Source of the DNA: Sipunculus nudus
Lineage: Eukaryota > Annelida > Sipuncula > Golfingiida > Sipunculidae
Direction of reading: 5' to 3'
Assembly (NCBI GenBank): GCA_026874595.1
Contig: CM049321.1
Coordinates: 13,659,479 to 13,723,478, forward strand
DNA length: 64,000 nucleotides
Position 1 is the stretch's first letter. The number at the start of each line of letters is the position of its first letter. Below are positions 45,370 through 56,888 of this stretch, in pieces. The position numbers were made by a program, and so were the translations under genes. The notes below the pieces were generated by a model. The model saw only the letters and a list, made by a program, of their open reading frames with translations. It was not told the origin of the DNA and did no database searches.

Positions 45370-48300
45370 CAGTTAATACATAACACCACAGTTTATGTAG
45401 TCCAGGGCAAGCAAAAGTGCGTTGAAATACTAATGTTTATCAAGCCGTCATTGAATATATGACTCTCGGAGGTAGCTCTGTAGTGTATTTTTTTTCTAGT
45501 ATGTAAACCGAACTAAGGCAAAGATAACATGACAATGAGTAACCTATAATAGTATTTTTACAGGATGGTTTCCATGAATAAATACCGCCCGCGAAACCTC
45601 TGAGCAGATTGAAGACCTTGGGCTTTACAAGCTGTGATCAAAAGGCCCTTGGAAAGAATTACAAATTAATTGACTAGGTTTTTCAACACCCGCCTTATAC
45701 ATTATTTATTGCTTTCAGTTATTGCATAATTTTTAAAAACGTTCTGGAGGGGCCCTTGAAAAAATAATCGATGCGCATCCGCGCCCTGAAAAAGGGTTAA
45801 TTTTACTATCTTCAAAATATCGAAATCAGGTTTACTTTGGTCTACAAGTAAATGTTATTTCTGCCTTGGATAACACATGTATAAACCTATTAGGTCAATG
45901 CTTGATTTGTGTCGCGGATCTTCTTTTTAATGGGCATTGCTACTACACTGATACTGTTATTTTGACTTAATAAATCTATCTAGCCATTATCACAAATATA
46001 GGTTTAAAATATTGAAAACTATATATATCACGTGATGCTGCAAAGGTTGATTGATCATGAATGTGCGTTAGATGACTAGCTGAATTTATATTTTATTTAC
46101 TATAATATTTCCAGTTACAATATTTTCCTATTTTATCATTTGAAGCACTCTTCCAAAATATATTCCAATGAATTTGTTTATTTATAACTCAATCTGTAAC
46201 ATTTGTTTATCTGTCGTTTCGAATGAACGTTTCTGTGCAACACGCCATCTGTCGGTTAATGTGTTTACTTAATAGAAATGTTACGACTTCACGCAGATTT
46301 CCCCTTCTTGCGAAACACCCGTATATCTTTGCCAGGAACCCTGGATTCTTAGCATGTCCTGGGGCATTCAGCATTTTCTGTAATGAACTGTGATGCCATC
46401 TTTCAAGAGCTATGGTTACCTAAACCCTTCTATACCGCTCTCCCAGACCTTACCACTCTCACAAACCCCTTTAGGGTACAAATTGTAAATCTTCCCTACC
46501 AAACGACCTTTCACATTTGCAAATAAAACGACAATCCTTGCAATATATATATATATATATGTGTGAGTGTGCGTGTGTGTGTGTATACATGTATATATAT
46601 ATATATATTATGTAAATGTATTATACATCAGTATTATGTCAGCATTTTGATAATGTCTTATTAGCGGAATGCCAAGAACAGATGCACTATATCTATCACG
46701 AAAAATGATTTGTTGCACATAAAAACGTGTTTTCGTTCCACTGCAATTATCACGGCTGAAGCTGTTATGTTATTATGTGTTGGAGTACTCATGCGGCCAT
46801 GGTCTGCGGGGTGGGAACAGGGGAACAAGGTTGATTCCGATGAGCTCTGCGTGGAAAGTAGTGTCACAGCCTTTTCTGTTCATTAATGTAACTCATTTAC
46901 TAATAGGCATCAGATTTTCATTCCTTTCACTGTGACCCAGCCAGAAAGTAAAAAGTGGATAGTACTAAGGAATACATCTAGAAGAGTGATACATTAACCG
47001 TTGTGATTTTATGGTTTTCATATTTTCCTGGTTTACAATTCACGGGAACAGATAGATGAACAAATTTTAGAATAATGATTTTTATTTATCTGTACATATC
47101 AAAATATCATTTATACATAGTCAATGCTCTGATTTGGTTCTGCCTGACTTTTGCTATATGCATGTAAATAATATAGATAGGTAGGTAGATTTTAATAGTC
47201 CATGCTGTTTCACATAATCTATCTCCATACATATGCCATTAATTATACTTTATAAAAAAACATTAAAAAAAATACATTCACTTGACAGAAGGCTAAAAAA
47301 CTAGACTTGAAAGGGACATTTCACAAAGATCTTTAGTTTTTTACCATCAGTTCCTTGACTAATTTACATAGAATATACCAAATTGATCATATGTCTCTAC
47401 TGGTTACAGGAACTAACTTTTTATATTATCAAAGCCTGAAATCTGAATGTCATCTACTTACTTCACTCTTTCTTGGGGTCCTCTGTAATGACGTCCATAG
47501 ATAGCTTTAAGGCCCGTAGATTACATCAATGCAACACAATAAAAGAGTCATACAGATATACATAACCGCCTATAGGCCTACAGCACAGGAATATTTAGTT
47601 CATGTATATTCTTTGGGTCTCCATATCCTTTGTTTTTATATGCAATGTATTAATCCAATACAGTATCAGTATATTTTAACTCTGAATTCACAACATATGT
47701 GTAGTTTCACTACGTACATAACACATTGGTTAATGTATCGGATTTGTAAAAAAAAATTGAGGATATAACCCCAATAAAGTACGGAGTTGTCAATGTGTTG
47801 AACGTAAAATAAAATAAATATTTTGTTTCATAACCCCTACCTTATCTTTTTTAAAATTTTCTCTCCAATTATGTAAAGTCTGGTGGAGGAAAGGTGTCTT
47901 ACAATAAAGTATTAATTCTGCCTCGCCCTGCAAATGGACTTACATTATCTATGGCATGCAAACTCATCACTATCTAATTAGAAGGGACATTCTTTTTAGA
48001 TGACCGCTAACTTAGTGCTTTAACTTGACAGCCATTTGTTGGTTATGCCCCTGTAAAAGTACAGTATATTTTCTCTGTTTCTTATTGGTCATAGATACAG
48101 CAAAACTTAATCTACTTTATATAAAGGCATTCATATCGACAGACATTCGTTATTTTATTTCAGAACACTTTTAAACTGTTATAGAAGAGACATGTTTACC
48201 CTTAGCTTTATTAGTCTTCATTAAGTTACTGACTTGCTGATGGCAAGATTCTCATTAATATTAGTTACTACTGCCCCAGTGTATAGTTTGTGGCACGCTG

Positions 48301-48650
48301 TGCCTACCAATAACAAGAGGGAATGTGTATCTGTGTAGCAGTCAGCACCTGCCTCGGCACTACTTTACTTGATATGTAAATTGATCATGCACGGGCAATT
48401 GCCAGCATCCTGTGGTTTGATTGACATATAATATAAACCTCAGTTTATAAACTGTAATATAAATTCTTTCGGGACAGTAAATGCGAGCTCAAGGGCCTTT
48501 AACTTTATTATGGCAAGAGTCGCTGAATATTACCTTCTTTACAGGTCGGCTACATAATTTGTTCATATCAGAAGTATCTTTTGAACTTTTACTTTGTTTT
48601 CCATATGCTTTTAACAAACTTTCTGTGTAAGAAGCCACAATATGACTGGT
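45370..48650. other. gene-free tract between gene B and the first relic
   Basis: No gene or RNA recognised. A TA/GT microsatellite lies at 46541-46607. The rest is AT-rich unique-looking sequence. Confidence 0.5.
46541..46607. repeat. (TA)n(GT)n(TA)n compound microsatellite
   Basis: TA run, then GTGTGAGTGTGCGTGTGTGTG, then TA again. Confidence 0.85.
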
Positions 48651-48654
48651 AATG

Positions 48655-48832
48655 CGTCGTCTTGTTTGCCTCATCCGTCCTGTGAATGAAACCAAATTTG
48701 GAGCATGCGCACTGCAACGGATCATAACGTCATGAACGGTATAGCTGCTATTCTCTGAGTATAATCATTGATCGCATTCTCAAGTATACAGCCTGTAATC
48801 AGAACATCTGAAATGGAACTACAAATAAAGTG
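48655..48832 (-). pseudogene. glycosyltransferase exon 1 relic (gene B-like)
   Basis: On the minus strand this aligns to gene B exon 1 across residues of about 112-172. Matching pieces are TCATCTGAAATGGAACTACAA, CATTCTCAAGTA, CATGAACGGT and the block encoding R-C-x-x-H-A-P-x-L-V-S-F-x-G-R. A deletion removes about 45 bases relative to gene B, frames are shifted, and homology stops on both sides. It is a dead fragment, not an exon of B or C. Confidence 0.8.
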
Positions 48833-49442
48833 TATTGTTATTTGGATAACACTTACAAGTAGATAGCTGGCTGACTTTATATAATATTTTAATATAAAAT
48901 ATTTTCCTATTTCACCATTTTGAAATAATAATACATTAGTGAAATAAATATTCCTATATGACGCCGCACCATACCGTAATATGAAACTGACAATGGATTT
49001 ACTTATCGCAAACCTTTCATTCAAGCCTATCCGAAGGTGAGCGGGTGCATGCATATCATGCAGTGAGAGCGAGGGATTTCTTCTTGACCGTGCGCTGATG
49101 TTTATTTTGCAATGCACATGCTATGTACTGAATAGGGACAAAAAAATGCAAAAGGCAGATATAGGCAGGTTTTTGAGTGAGAGACGAGGATGACTTCCGT
49201 TTTATACAGACTGTAGTTTTTTTTTATTATGAAAATGATACCTGACATACATACATGTAACATATATAACACAGTACAATGATTCATGACATAACAAATT
49301 ACAAGACAATAACAATTGAATCCAGAACGTGTTATACACTGTTTAGATGACATTGAAAAACAAGTTAACAATAATAAAGTATAATAGTTTTACATCTGCA
49401 AGGTCGCAGTTTACTTTTATTTGTCCATATTTGCAAATAGAA

Positions 49443-49447
<5 letters not shown>

Positions 49448-49491
<44 letters not shown>
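49448..49491. repeat. (TA)n microsatellite
   Basis: About 21 TA units. Confidence 0.9.
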
Positions 49492-49493
<2 letters not shown>

Positions 49494-49660
49494 AAAAATA
49501 ACAAAATACTGCTATGTGTTTAAGATTGGACCATTTATTATTTCGTTGGTAGAGTGTACCTCTTTTGATTGCTATCATTCTTTCTATTAAATATACTTAA
49601 ATATACATTTATGAATTGCAAAAAAAACCTTGAAGTCTGGTTTCTTCTTGTAACATCTGC

Positions 49661-49662
<2 letters not shown>

Positions 49663-49715
<53 letters not shown>
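49663..49715. repeat. (TA)n microsatellite
   Basis: About 26 TA units, then TTTATTTATT. Confidence 0.9.
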
Positions 49716-49720
<5 letters not shown>

Positions 49721-50608
49721 TTATTTATTTTTTTACAACAAGAGAAAGCATATTCAGCCGTACATATTTACTGTTACCGAGTAGCACATTGCTGTTTGAT
49801 GGTTTAATGGTCACTGTTAGGGTTAGGGTTATGTCCATCCATAATATCACTGTAAATGGGCATTCGCAACAGATGTATGTAACAGTTTCTTCTTCTCCTT
49901 TACAGAATGTGCATATGCTTGTATAACTTATATGTATTTTATGTAGAAAGGGTTTAAAGTAAGTTTTCTATGTAATATATAATATTGTAACATTCGTTAC
50001 AAACTGTAGTTTATGAATGAGATGTTTAAAGTCTTTTATATCTTATACATTCCACATTTTCTACCTTAATCTTTGTAAAAATTTATATTAAAAAATAATA
50101 TCCTTGTTCCTGCTTATAATATTTATATACTTATAAATACTAATAAAGCAGTAAAACTTATGTTTAATATGTTGATATGGAGTCACTATTAATATCAGTT
50201 TCTGTAAATTGACAGACGGGCGTGCGCCATTTTAATACCATATTCTCAGACGCTGCGGATATATATACAGACGGTTTTGATCCATTTTAGAAGGGCGACC
50301 AAATATCGGATGTCAATAAATGGGTCTGGCCATAAAGGTTAATTAAATAACTTAACATATTAGGTCTAAATCCATTATATTTTCTTTATGTAAAAAAGGG
50401 TTCCATCAATGTTTCAGATAATTACAGATGCAGTTCACTTATAAATACTGTAAGTTACTCACAAAAATTCTTAATGAAAGATAAATAAAATGGGCTGAAT
50501 GCATCAGTATATTTCTTGAAGAACAGGCAGGTTTCAGATTACATTAGATAATGTTTACTTTTATTGTCATTAATTGAAACATCCTAACAAAGAAAAAGGA
50601 AGATTTTA

Positions 50609-50609
<1 letters not shown>

Positions 50610-50661
<52 letters not shown>
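50610..50661. repeat. (TA)n microsatellite
   Basis: About 25 TA units. Confidence 0.9.
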
Positions 50662-50662
<1 letters not shown>

Positions 50663-52299
50663 TAAATTATCAGAGTATTACACATATATACTAAGTTATC
50701 AGAGTATTACACATTGAAGTTCAATACATCACAGTGAAAGTGATGGTCGTAGGGTCCCTTAGTTTTACTAAAACTAACTGTATACCATAATTATTATGTT
50801 ATATGTGATTCCGAAAGAGTAGTGCTGCTGACATACGTGAGTAGGAAACCAGCTGAAAGGCAGATTGTATTTTTTACATCTTATTTTTAAAAAAATGAAT
50901 TTAAAAGTTATCATGTTTGACGCCATCTGTCGGTTACGATGTCAAACAAATATTGGTTTTATAACTAAAAATGTATCACCCCTTCTTAAGAACACCTTAT
51001 TGTCACTGGTATCCTCAGCATGTCCAGGGGTCTCCGATAATTTTCGATTTTTACCCACTGGTTCAGCCTCTCTATTCATTTATTCGTTCTTTTCTTGCAT
51101 TTTGAAAATTCCTTTCAACACTTTCATATTCGCAGTCATCTAATCAAGTTATACAATTACATCATATAATTCTCCCTTGACCGTCAAATACTAACGGTCA
51201 AATAGCTTACCAGGTTCTTCGATCGTCCTCTAAGTCGGTTTACATAACAAGTCTTTAAATTGTTAACTATTTATTTCTGCCTAGGAATGTTTCTGCTGTT
51301 TCATTTAGTTCTTCCTTGGACTTTATCCTTGTAACGTCAGTCATTTTGCTCTTCCATTGCTTCTTAGCATTGATTTTATCACTAAGTCATTGTTAATCAT
51401 GTTGTTCTATAACGCTGCTGTATTATACACTAACCTGATTATTTATACTTCCTCATCTGATATAGTTTTAATCTCACTTTCGTATCTACAAACATAAGAT
51501 CGCTTCCTAGATCCGCATCTCCTTTTGTTCTTGTGATAGGTAAAGAGTTCTTGCACTTTCCATTTATTTTTCGATTTGATCGCAACTGTGGTTTCAGTGT
51601 CCTGAAAACCTCTTATATTTGTTGGTCATGACTCGTTGTGTCAATTTCTGAAGACTGATGGTGCTATGAGAATCTCATATGTAGTTTCATCTAGGCTCCT
51701 GAAGGCCGGTGTGCTTAAACCCCCCCCCCTCCGTGGCAGACATATTGTTTTCAGCGTTTGTCGCTGTCGTCATCAGCTTTCCTCCGTAGGCTATCATATG
51801 AACGCAATCACTTTTGAAGCGCTGCATATATTCCCCTGAAATTTGGAGGAGTTTGACAACTGGTGGCCTTGACCTTGATCTTCGGGTTTAAATCAGCCGA
51901 AATGTTACCTTTTTGAACCCCATAACTTTTTGAAGTACTGTCTATTTTTTTCTTCTTAAATTTGATACATATGTTGTGTTTGCCAAATACTCGGAGGAAA
52001 TGGAAAAGGGATGAGCTTGACCGGTATCTTCAAGATGAATATAAATAAATGGCTGAATAATAGTTAATCATCTTGGGATTTCTTGCGCATGTGATAACTT
52101 TCGAAGTATTACACATTTTCCCTCAAGTGACCTTGACCTTGATCTCAAATCTGCAGATATATATGATTATTATGACCCCTATAACTTCTGAAATGTTTTT
52201 TTAGTTGCTTTGTCATATTCTCGGTGGAGTAGGATAACTAGAGGTTTTGACCTTGATCTACCACTAATGAAATATCATGTTTATCATATGATCATCTAC

Positions 52300-53040
52300 A
52301 TTCTCATTCAAAAGACTGCGCCACCAACAAGCAATGGACCTATCTTTTTGTATAAAAATAAGCGATAATATATAACTCTTTTAATGCAATTACTTGCATA
52401 GCAATTAATCCACACACAATTTAAAAGGGATGAACTCCCTGGGATGGGCTACGGGCACTCAAACGCTCCCTGAACTTTGGGATTTTACTAGCATAAAAGC
52501 AGTTCACATATCTCTGACCGACTCCAGCGGGTTCACCATAATCGCATCCTATGTTAGCTCTGTGACAGATAACTGCGCCATTATCTCATCAGATTATAAG
52601 ATGTCTCACGTGGACCTGAGTACACAAAATCACACGCGTCTGGCCGACCAGCCGTCAAGGGATCTGTCTTATTCTCACGCTGCTCCTCTGTGGCCACGCC
52701 TCCGAAAGCCTCCCTCTCGGTCTTAAAGTATCAGGAACGATGCCAATGGTGGCCTAAGGGGGGTTATTTTCCACACTTTCCCCCATATATACTGAAAAAT
52801 TTGACATTGTTTTTTATAGGGCCCAGACAGCGTTACCTATCTAACACTATCTCAAGTTATACTGAAGGGAGCAAAATAATAAAAAAAATATGTTTCTTGG
52901 TGACAATTGTCGTTCTTACATTAACGGAGGACGCAGAATCGTATCTGCAATGGTGAAACCAATATGGCGCAATACCGGGATCAATCGAAAAATAGGCAAA
53001 ATAAAGTTGACAGAAGACGGATAAAGAGACATGGATGTGG
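52300..53040 (+). repeat. duplicated segment, copy 1 (ends in a glycosyltransferase relic)
   Basis: Aligns with 58975-59700 with moderate divergence. Shared words include GACCGACTCCAGCG, GGTGGCCTAAGGGGG, TATACTGAAGGGAGCAA and CACTCAAAC/CACTCAGAC in the same order. Both copies finish with the start of a glycosyltransferase exon 1, so the unit is upstream DNA plus the gene 5' end. Confidence 0.75.
52860..53040 (+). pseudogene. glycosyltransferase exon 1 relic (N-terminal, copy 1)
   Basis: The frame reads E-G-S-K-I-I-K-K-I-C-F-L-V-T-I-V-V-L-T-L. This resembles the tail and membrane anchor of gene C (G-T-K-P-L-K-L-C-F-R-A-V-I-L-V-V). Decayed stem sequence with stops follows (GGGATCAATCGAAAAATAGG against gene C GAGATCAATGATAAAATATC). 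Homology ends before the catalytic domain. Confidence 0.65.
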
Positions 53041-53847
53041 GGTTATTTAAGAATCCATTACATTTTTCACATTAATACAAGTAAAATATTTTAACGTACG
53101 GTTCTTTTTGTGATGATTCCACTTATGCTTCTTCCATTCTTTATATCAGACATTTTAAAGTGTTCTAATGATCGTTAATTATCGTTTTCTTCATTTTAAG
53201 TAAAGCAAAAAGTAGTAAAAAGGACAAAGCCAATTGTACAAATTTTGTGCGTACACAATTTCATTTATTTGGACTATCATTCCCTTTTTTTCTTCCTGAA
53301 AACCTAATTGTCTTTGTGGAAAAAAAATATTATGAGTAATAATAGTTGGCATTTGTACGATAAACTTAATTATTACAGTTTATACTAGTGTTATGTAGCC
53401 ACCGATCTATATGAATAAGTTATCCCAAAGTCACCTTTCAAGGGGTAATATGTTCCTGTATGACAGCTCAGATCTATATGCCATGACTGACGGGTATAGC
53501 TGGGAGGCAAAAACTGTATCTGCCTCTCAACACTATCAACTGATCATCTACATAGAGACCACAACCCTGGAAATACGGTTTAAGGGTTTAGGTAAATGGG
53601 CACCCCCAACCCATAAAAATCGTCCACATATCTCCGAAAGCAGCATATTTGGGGGTTAAACCCATTTAAACGGCATATATAAATATATGGCTCGGGTCAT
53701 AAATGACCCCACTTGGTCGCTTGAGGAATAACACAACTACCTGCTTCCCTCATTAATATAAAACTGCTAGATAACAAACGTCAGACAGGTCTCCCCGAAG
53801 CCCCTTAACTGCTCCTGAACTGTGTACGTTGGCGTTACTCATTTACT

Positions 53848-53877
53848 GGATTAAATATGGCCGCTTCAACTGCGCAG
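53848..53877 (+). promoter_or_regulatory. conserved upstream block of gene C
   Basis: Thirty bases starting GGATTAAATATGGCCGC and ending CAACTGCGCAG, 103 bases before the gene C ATG. They match the gene B block at 28 positions, while most surrounding upstream DNA does not align. A TATATAAATATAT word at 53676-53690 is the only TATA-like sequence nearby. Confidence 0.5.
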
Positions 53878-53980
53878 ACGTACCTCATGGCCAAGGGGTT
53901 CGTCTTTACGGGTACATGGGAATAATACCGGTTGCCAGAGTAGTTTAACTTGTTCATGGAATACATACGGGGACACGAGT

Positions 53981-54794
53981 ATGGCCGATCGCCCGTCAGG
54001 AACCAAGCCACTAAAATTGTGTTTCCGGGCAGTCATCCTGGTTGTCATTCTATCCGTGCTGGTATTAATATGGCGTCCCCAAATTTTCTTGAACAAAGAT
54101 GGAGTAAACATGTTACAGCACACAGATCTACAGAACGAGATCAATGATAAAATATCCGAATGTTTACAAAAGGCGGAGACAAAAACATACGAGGATTTTA
54201 TGCTTGATTTCAATACACCAAATCACCCTTGTTCCCTCATTAGTTTAGAACCGTTGGTGGGCACATTGAGAAAAATGCTCCAGAAAAACAACTATTTCCA
54301 GTCATCTATGGACAGTCCCGTTACTTCCAACCAAGAACGCAATTGTGACCCATGTCATAGGTACAAGCTGCTTTGGGTTGGTCGAGAAGATAATAAATTA
54401 AAGAATGGCCAAACTGTTCATGAGTTTATGATGCGTTGCAGTGCGCAAGCGCCAAAACTGGTTTCAGTCCCAGGACGGGCAAGGATTCAAAACAAAGTGA
54501 CCACAGATGAAGCATTACCAGTTCCAAATATTGTTCACTATGTCTGGTACGGCAAAAACGCAAAGTTTACATTCCTGAATTATCTGTCATTTTTAGGTGT
54601 TCATAAATATATCAAGCCTGATGCTATATACTTACATGGAGATACGGAACCAAAAGGAGAATGGTGGACCCAGACACTAAAGGATGTACATAACGTTTAT
54701 TTTGTGTATAAACGGAGACCTACGTATATATTTGGGAAGAAAATTATAAAGGTCGAACACAGCGCCGACATTGCAAGATATGAAATCATCTATG
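53981..54794 (+). CDS. gene C exon 1: type II membrane glycosyltransferase, GT32/A4GALT-like
   Basis: Exon 1 of 2 (residues 1-271 plus the first base of codon 272). The ATG at 53981 (M-A-D-R-P) aligns with gene B. A short basic tail precedes the anchor (about 14-32, V-I-L-V-V-I-L-S-V-L-V-L-I-W). The stem has E-C-L-Q-K-A and N-H-P-C-S. Catalytic blocks are V-H-E-F-M, P-N-I-V-H-Y-V-W-Y-G (182-191), I-K-P-D-A-I-Y-L-H-G-D, E-P-K-G-E-W-W and H-S-A-D-I-A-R-Y-E (260-268). The donor GTAGGT follows, weaker than in A and B. Frame intact. Head-to-head with gene B, 8.8 kb apart with relics between. Likely a Golgi-resident enzyme; substrate unknown. Confidence 0.86.
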
Positions 54795-56424
54795 GTAGGT
54801 AACTCACATACTTTAACTTCTGCCTGTTTTTGGGTAAACCTCTCAATTCAGTGCCTATTTGATTTTCTGACAGATTTATTTAATTGCTGGTCAGTATTAA
54901 GTTGCTTTGCCACAATGATATATGTATGCATAAATCCATATTTTGGTTTATATGTTTTTAAATATTCAAATGCCAAATCATTTTGAAATTATAAGGCTGT
55001 ATATATAGAGATGATATAGTAATCTCTTCCTATTTTCCAGCCCTTAATTTTACGAAATAATATTTATATAACTATCATGCATTTTTCTAACTGAACTCGA
55101 AAGTCTACCTGGTATCCTGTTGATGACGGCAGTTTTATCTGTCTGAAAACCCGTCAGAGTGGCAGATCCATTCATGCCAAAATTCAAGCAAAACTCTTTC
55201 AGAAGAAATAAAATCGGTTGTTAATTTCGACAAAGTCGGAACGCTTACATGTATCAGTCACTAAACTTTATATATGTTTATATTGTTTCTACTGACACCT
55301 TCTCTATTATTGCTCAGCTTGCCGGTAAAATCTACATTCGTGTTTAATGAATTTGAGATCGCACGTCTTCCGTGATTGACTAGCAGTCAACAGGAAACTT
55401 TAACGGTCGCCATGGCAATTTATTTAATCGACATTCACATGATCACATGTTATAACTAAAAAAAAATTAAGACATTACTGGTTCTGTACAGTGATATCAT
55501 TTTAATATTATGGAAGCTCATTCCAGTGAAATTTTCGGTGTGAATGCCATTACAGTTTGAAGTAGGCTTTATCGATCCGCCGAACACCCCAGTAGAAGTC
55601 GGTTGGTTTACCTGCCGTACAGCTTTCGAACAACCGATTTCGTCTAGCCGATCCGAGTATCGGTCTGTATTTTAATACAAGCATTGACGGCAAATATTCT
55701 GATAAGGACAGTAACAATTAATCGATGTATCGATGATTGGTCGTTTTCTTTCACAATGGATAAAATTAATTACCGTGTTTGCATAACCGTTCACAAACGT
55801 TTACTGATGTAAATGCAAAGAAATTACCAGCCAGAGAGGAAAGTTTTATTCAAGTCAGAGGAAGACTGGGCACTTTTTAACTTAAAATAATCGATTAATC
55901 GATTGTTGCTCGTATGTTTTCTTTCAATCATGGAACATGATTTTAAGCAAATTTGAAGAACGTTCCCGTCCAACCTAACTGGCAAAATCTGGCTCACCAA
56001 GCAAACTCATGTATGTCGCCTAACAATGATGTCATTGTTAAATGGGTCACAATTAGCAAAAAAAAAAAAACTTATGGCCCGTCCCCATGACCCTGACCTA
56101 CAACAAAATATGTTGTATTTTATATGCTGAAGTAATATTTCGGAAAAAAAGAACATATTTTCGGTTCCTTCTTTATAATTTCGGGAAATCAATGTTCAGA
56201 AAACGAAATTTGAAACGGCGTTCTAATATGTTCTTTGTGTAGATTTAGCAGAATATGGGGGCAAATACCTTGACACATGTATGCTGTTGATCGTTAAGTC
56301 AACATAATTTCATATATATATTTATATAAATATATATATATTCATATTTACATTATATTTATAACATACTACGCAGGAATACTGAAATATGTATAAAAGT
56401 ATAAAATACATGTATATATTGTAG
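54795..56424 (+). other. intron of gene C (1.6 kb, phase 1)
   Basis: Donor GTAGGT, acceptor TATATATTGTAG with a poor pyrimidine tract. It holds a broken second copy of the exon 2 start (56252-56300) and two ATCGAT-rich segments with the following TCGTTTTCTTTC-like word (55718-55770, 55885-55935) that look like a small duplication. No inserted transposon is recognisable. Confidence 0.8.
56252..56300 (+). pseudogene. duplicated, broken 5' end of exon 2 (decoy exon)
   Basis: Preceded by AG, this reads AATATGGGGGCAAATACCTT and onward, near-identical to the real exon 2 start at 56425. If spliced in phase it would give Y-G-G-K-Y-L-D-T-C, with the last Asp of D-T-D replaced by Cys, and reach a stop within about ten codons. 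Homology ends at about 56300. Confidence 0.8.
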
Positions 56425-56888
56425 AATATGGGGGCATATACCTTGACACGGATGTACTGGTCGTGAAGTCTTTCGACCCTCTGAGAAAGTTCAACTTCAC
56501 ACTGGCACGGGCGGACGTGAATGTGTTATCTAACGGGATAATAATAGGTCACCGGGGTGCTCCGTTTTTCCGGATGTGGATCGAAGCTTACCGGACGTTT
56601 GATCCCGACGAATGGGGACAACATTCAGTTATCATGGCGGGAACGCTACAGAAGATTTACCCGACCCTGGTTCACGTGGAGGAAGGAACTCTGGTCAGCC
56701 CCAACTATAATGACAGGGAGAAGCTCTTCCAGAAAGGCTATGATTGGTCAAAAAACTACGCCGTACACATTTATAAGAGAAACCGGAAAGTGCCGACAGA
56801 TCCAGAAGGAATAAAAAAGCTGGACACACTCCTGGGGGAACTGATGAGATATATTTATTTTGGATCAAAAGATCTGGTAACAAAATAA
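56425..56888 (+). CDS. gene C exon 2: GT32/A4GALT-like glycosyltransferase, catalytic half
   Basis: Exon 2 of 2, completing a 425-residue protein. It starts in a split Glu codon (272; Asp in A and B), then Y-G-G-I-Y-L-D-T-D-V with D-T-D at residues 279-281. Then L-S-N-G-I-I, P-F-F-R-M-W, E-W-G-Q-H-S and H-V-E-E-G-T-L-V-S-P-N-Y. The block that is H-V-W-K-R-H in A and B is H-I-Y-K-R-N here. The end is G-E-L-M-R-Y-I-Y-F-G-S-K-D-L-V-T-K, one residue longer than A and B. Frame is open. The altered H-x-W motif could change activity or specificity. Confidence 0.87.

Larger units (their letters stand above)
48840..52290. other. gene-free tract
   Basis: No supported gene. TA microsatellites are listed separately. 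Segments with TGACCTTGACCTTGATCT words at 51866-51885 and 52130-52150 resemble the TGACCTTGACC repeat family. Two TTAGGG units at 49818 are too few to be telomeric. A TACTAAATTATCAGAGTATTACACAT unit of about 30 bases is duplicated at 50660-50712. Confidence 0.5.

Noticed and set aside
49816-49832. TTAGGG telomere-like repeats
   Set aside because: Only two and a half units, well within chance in AT-rich DNA.
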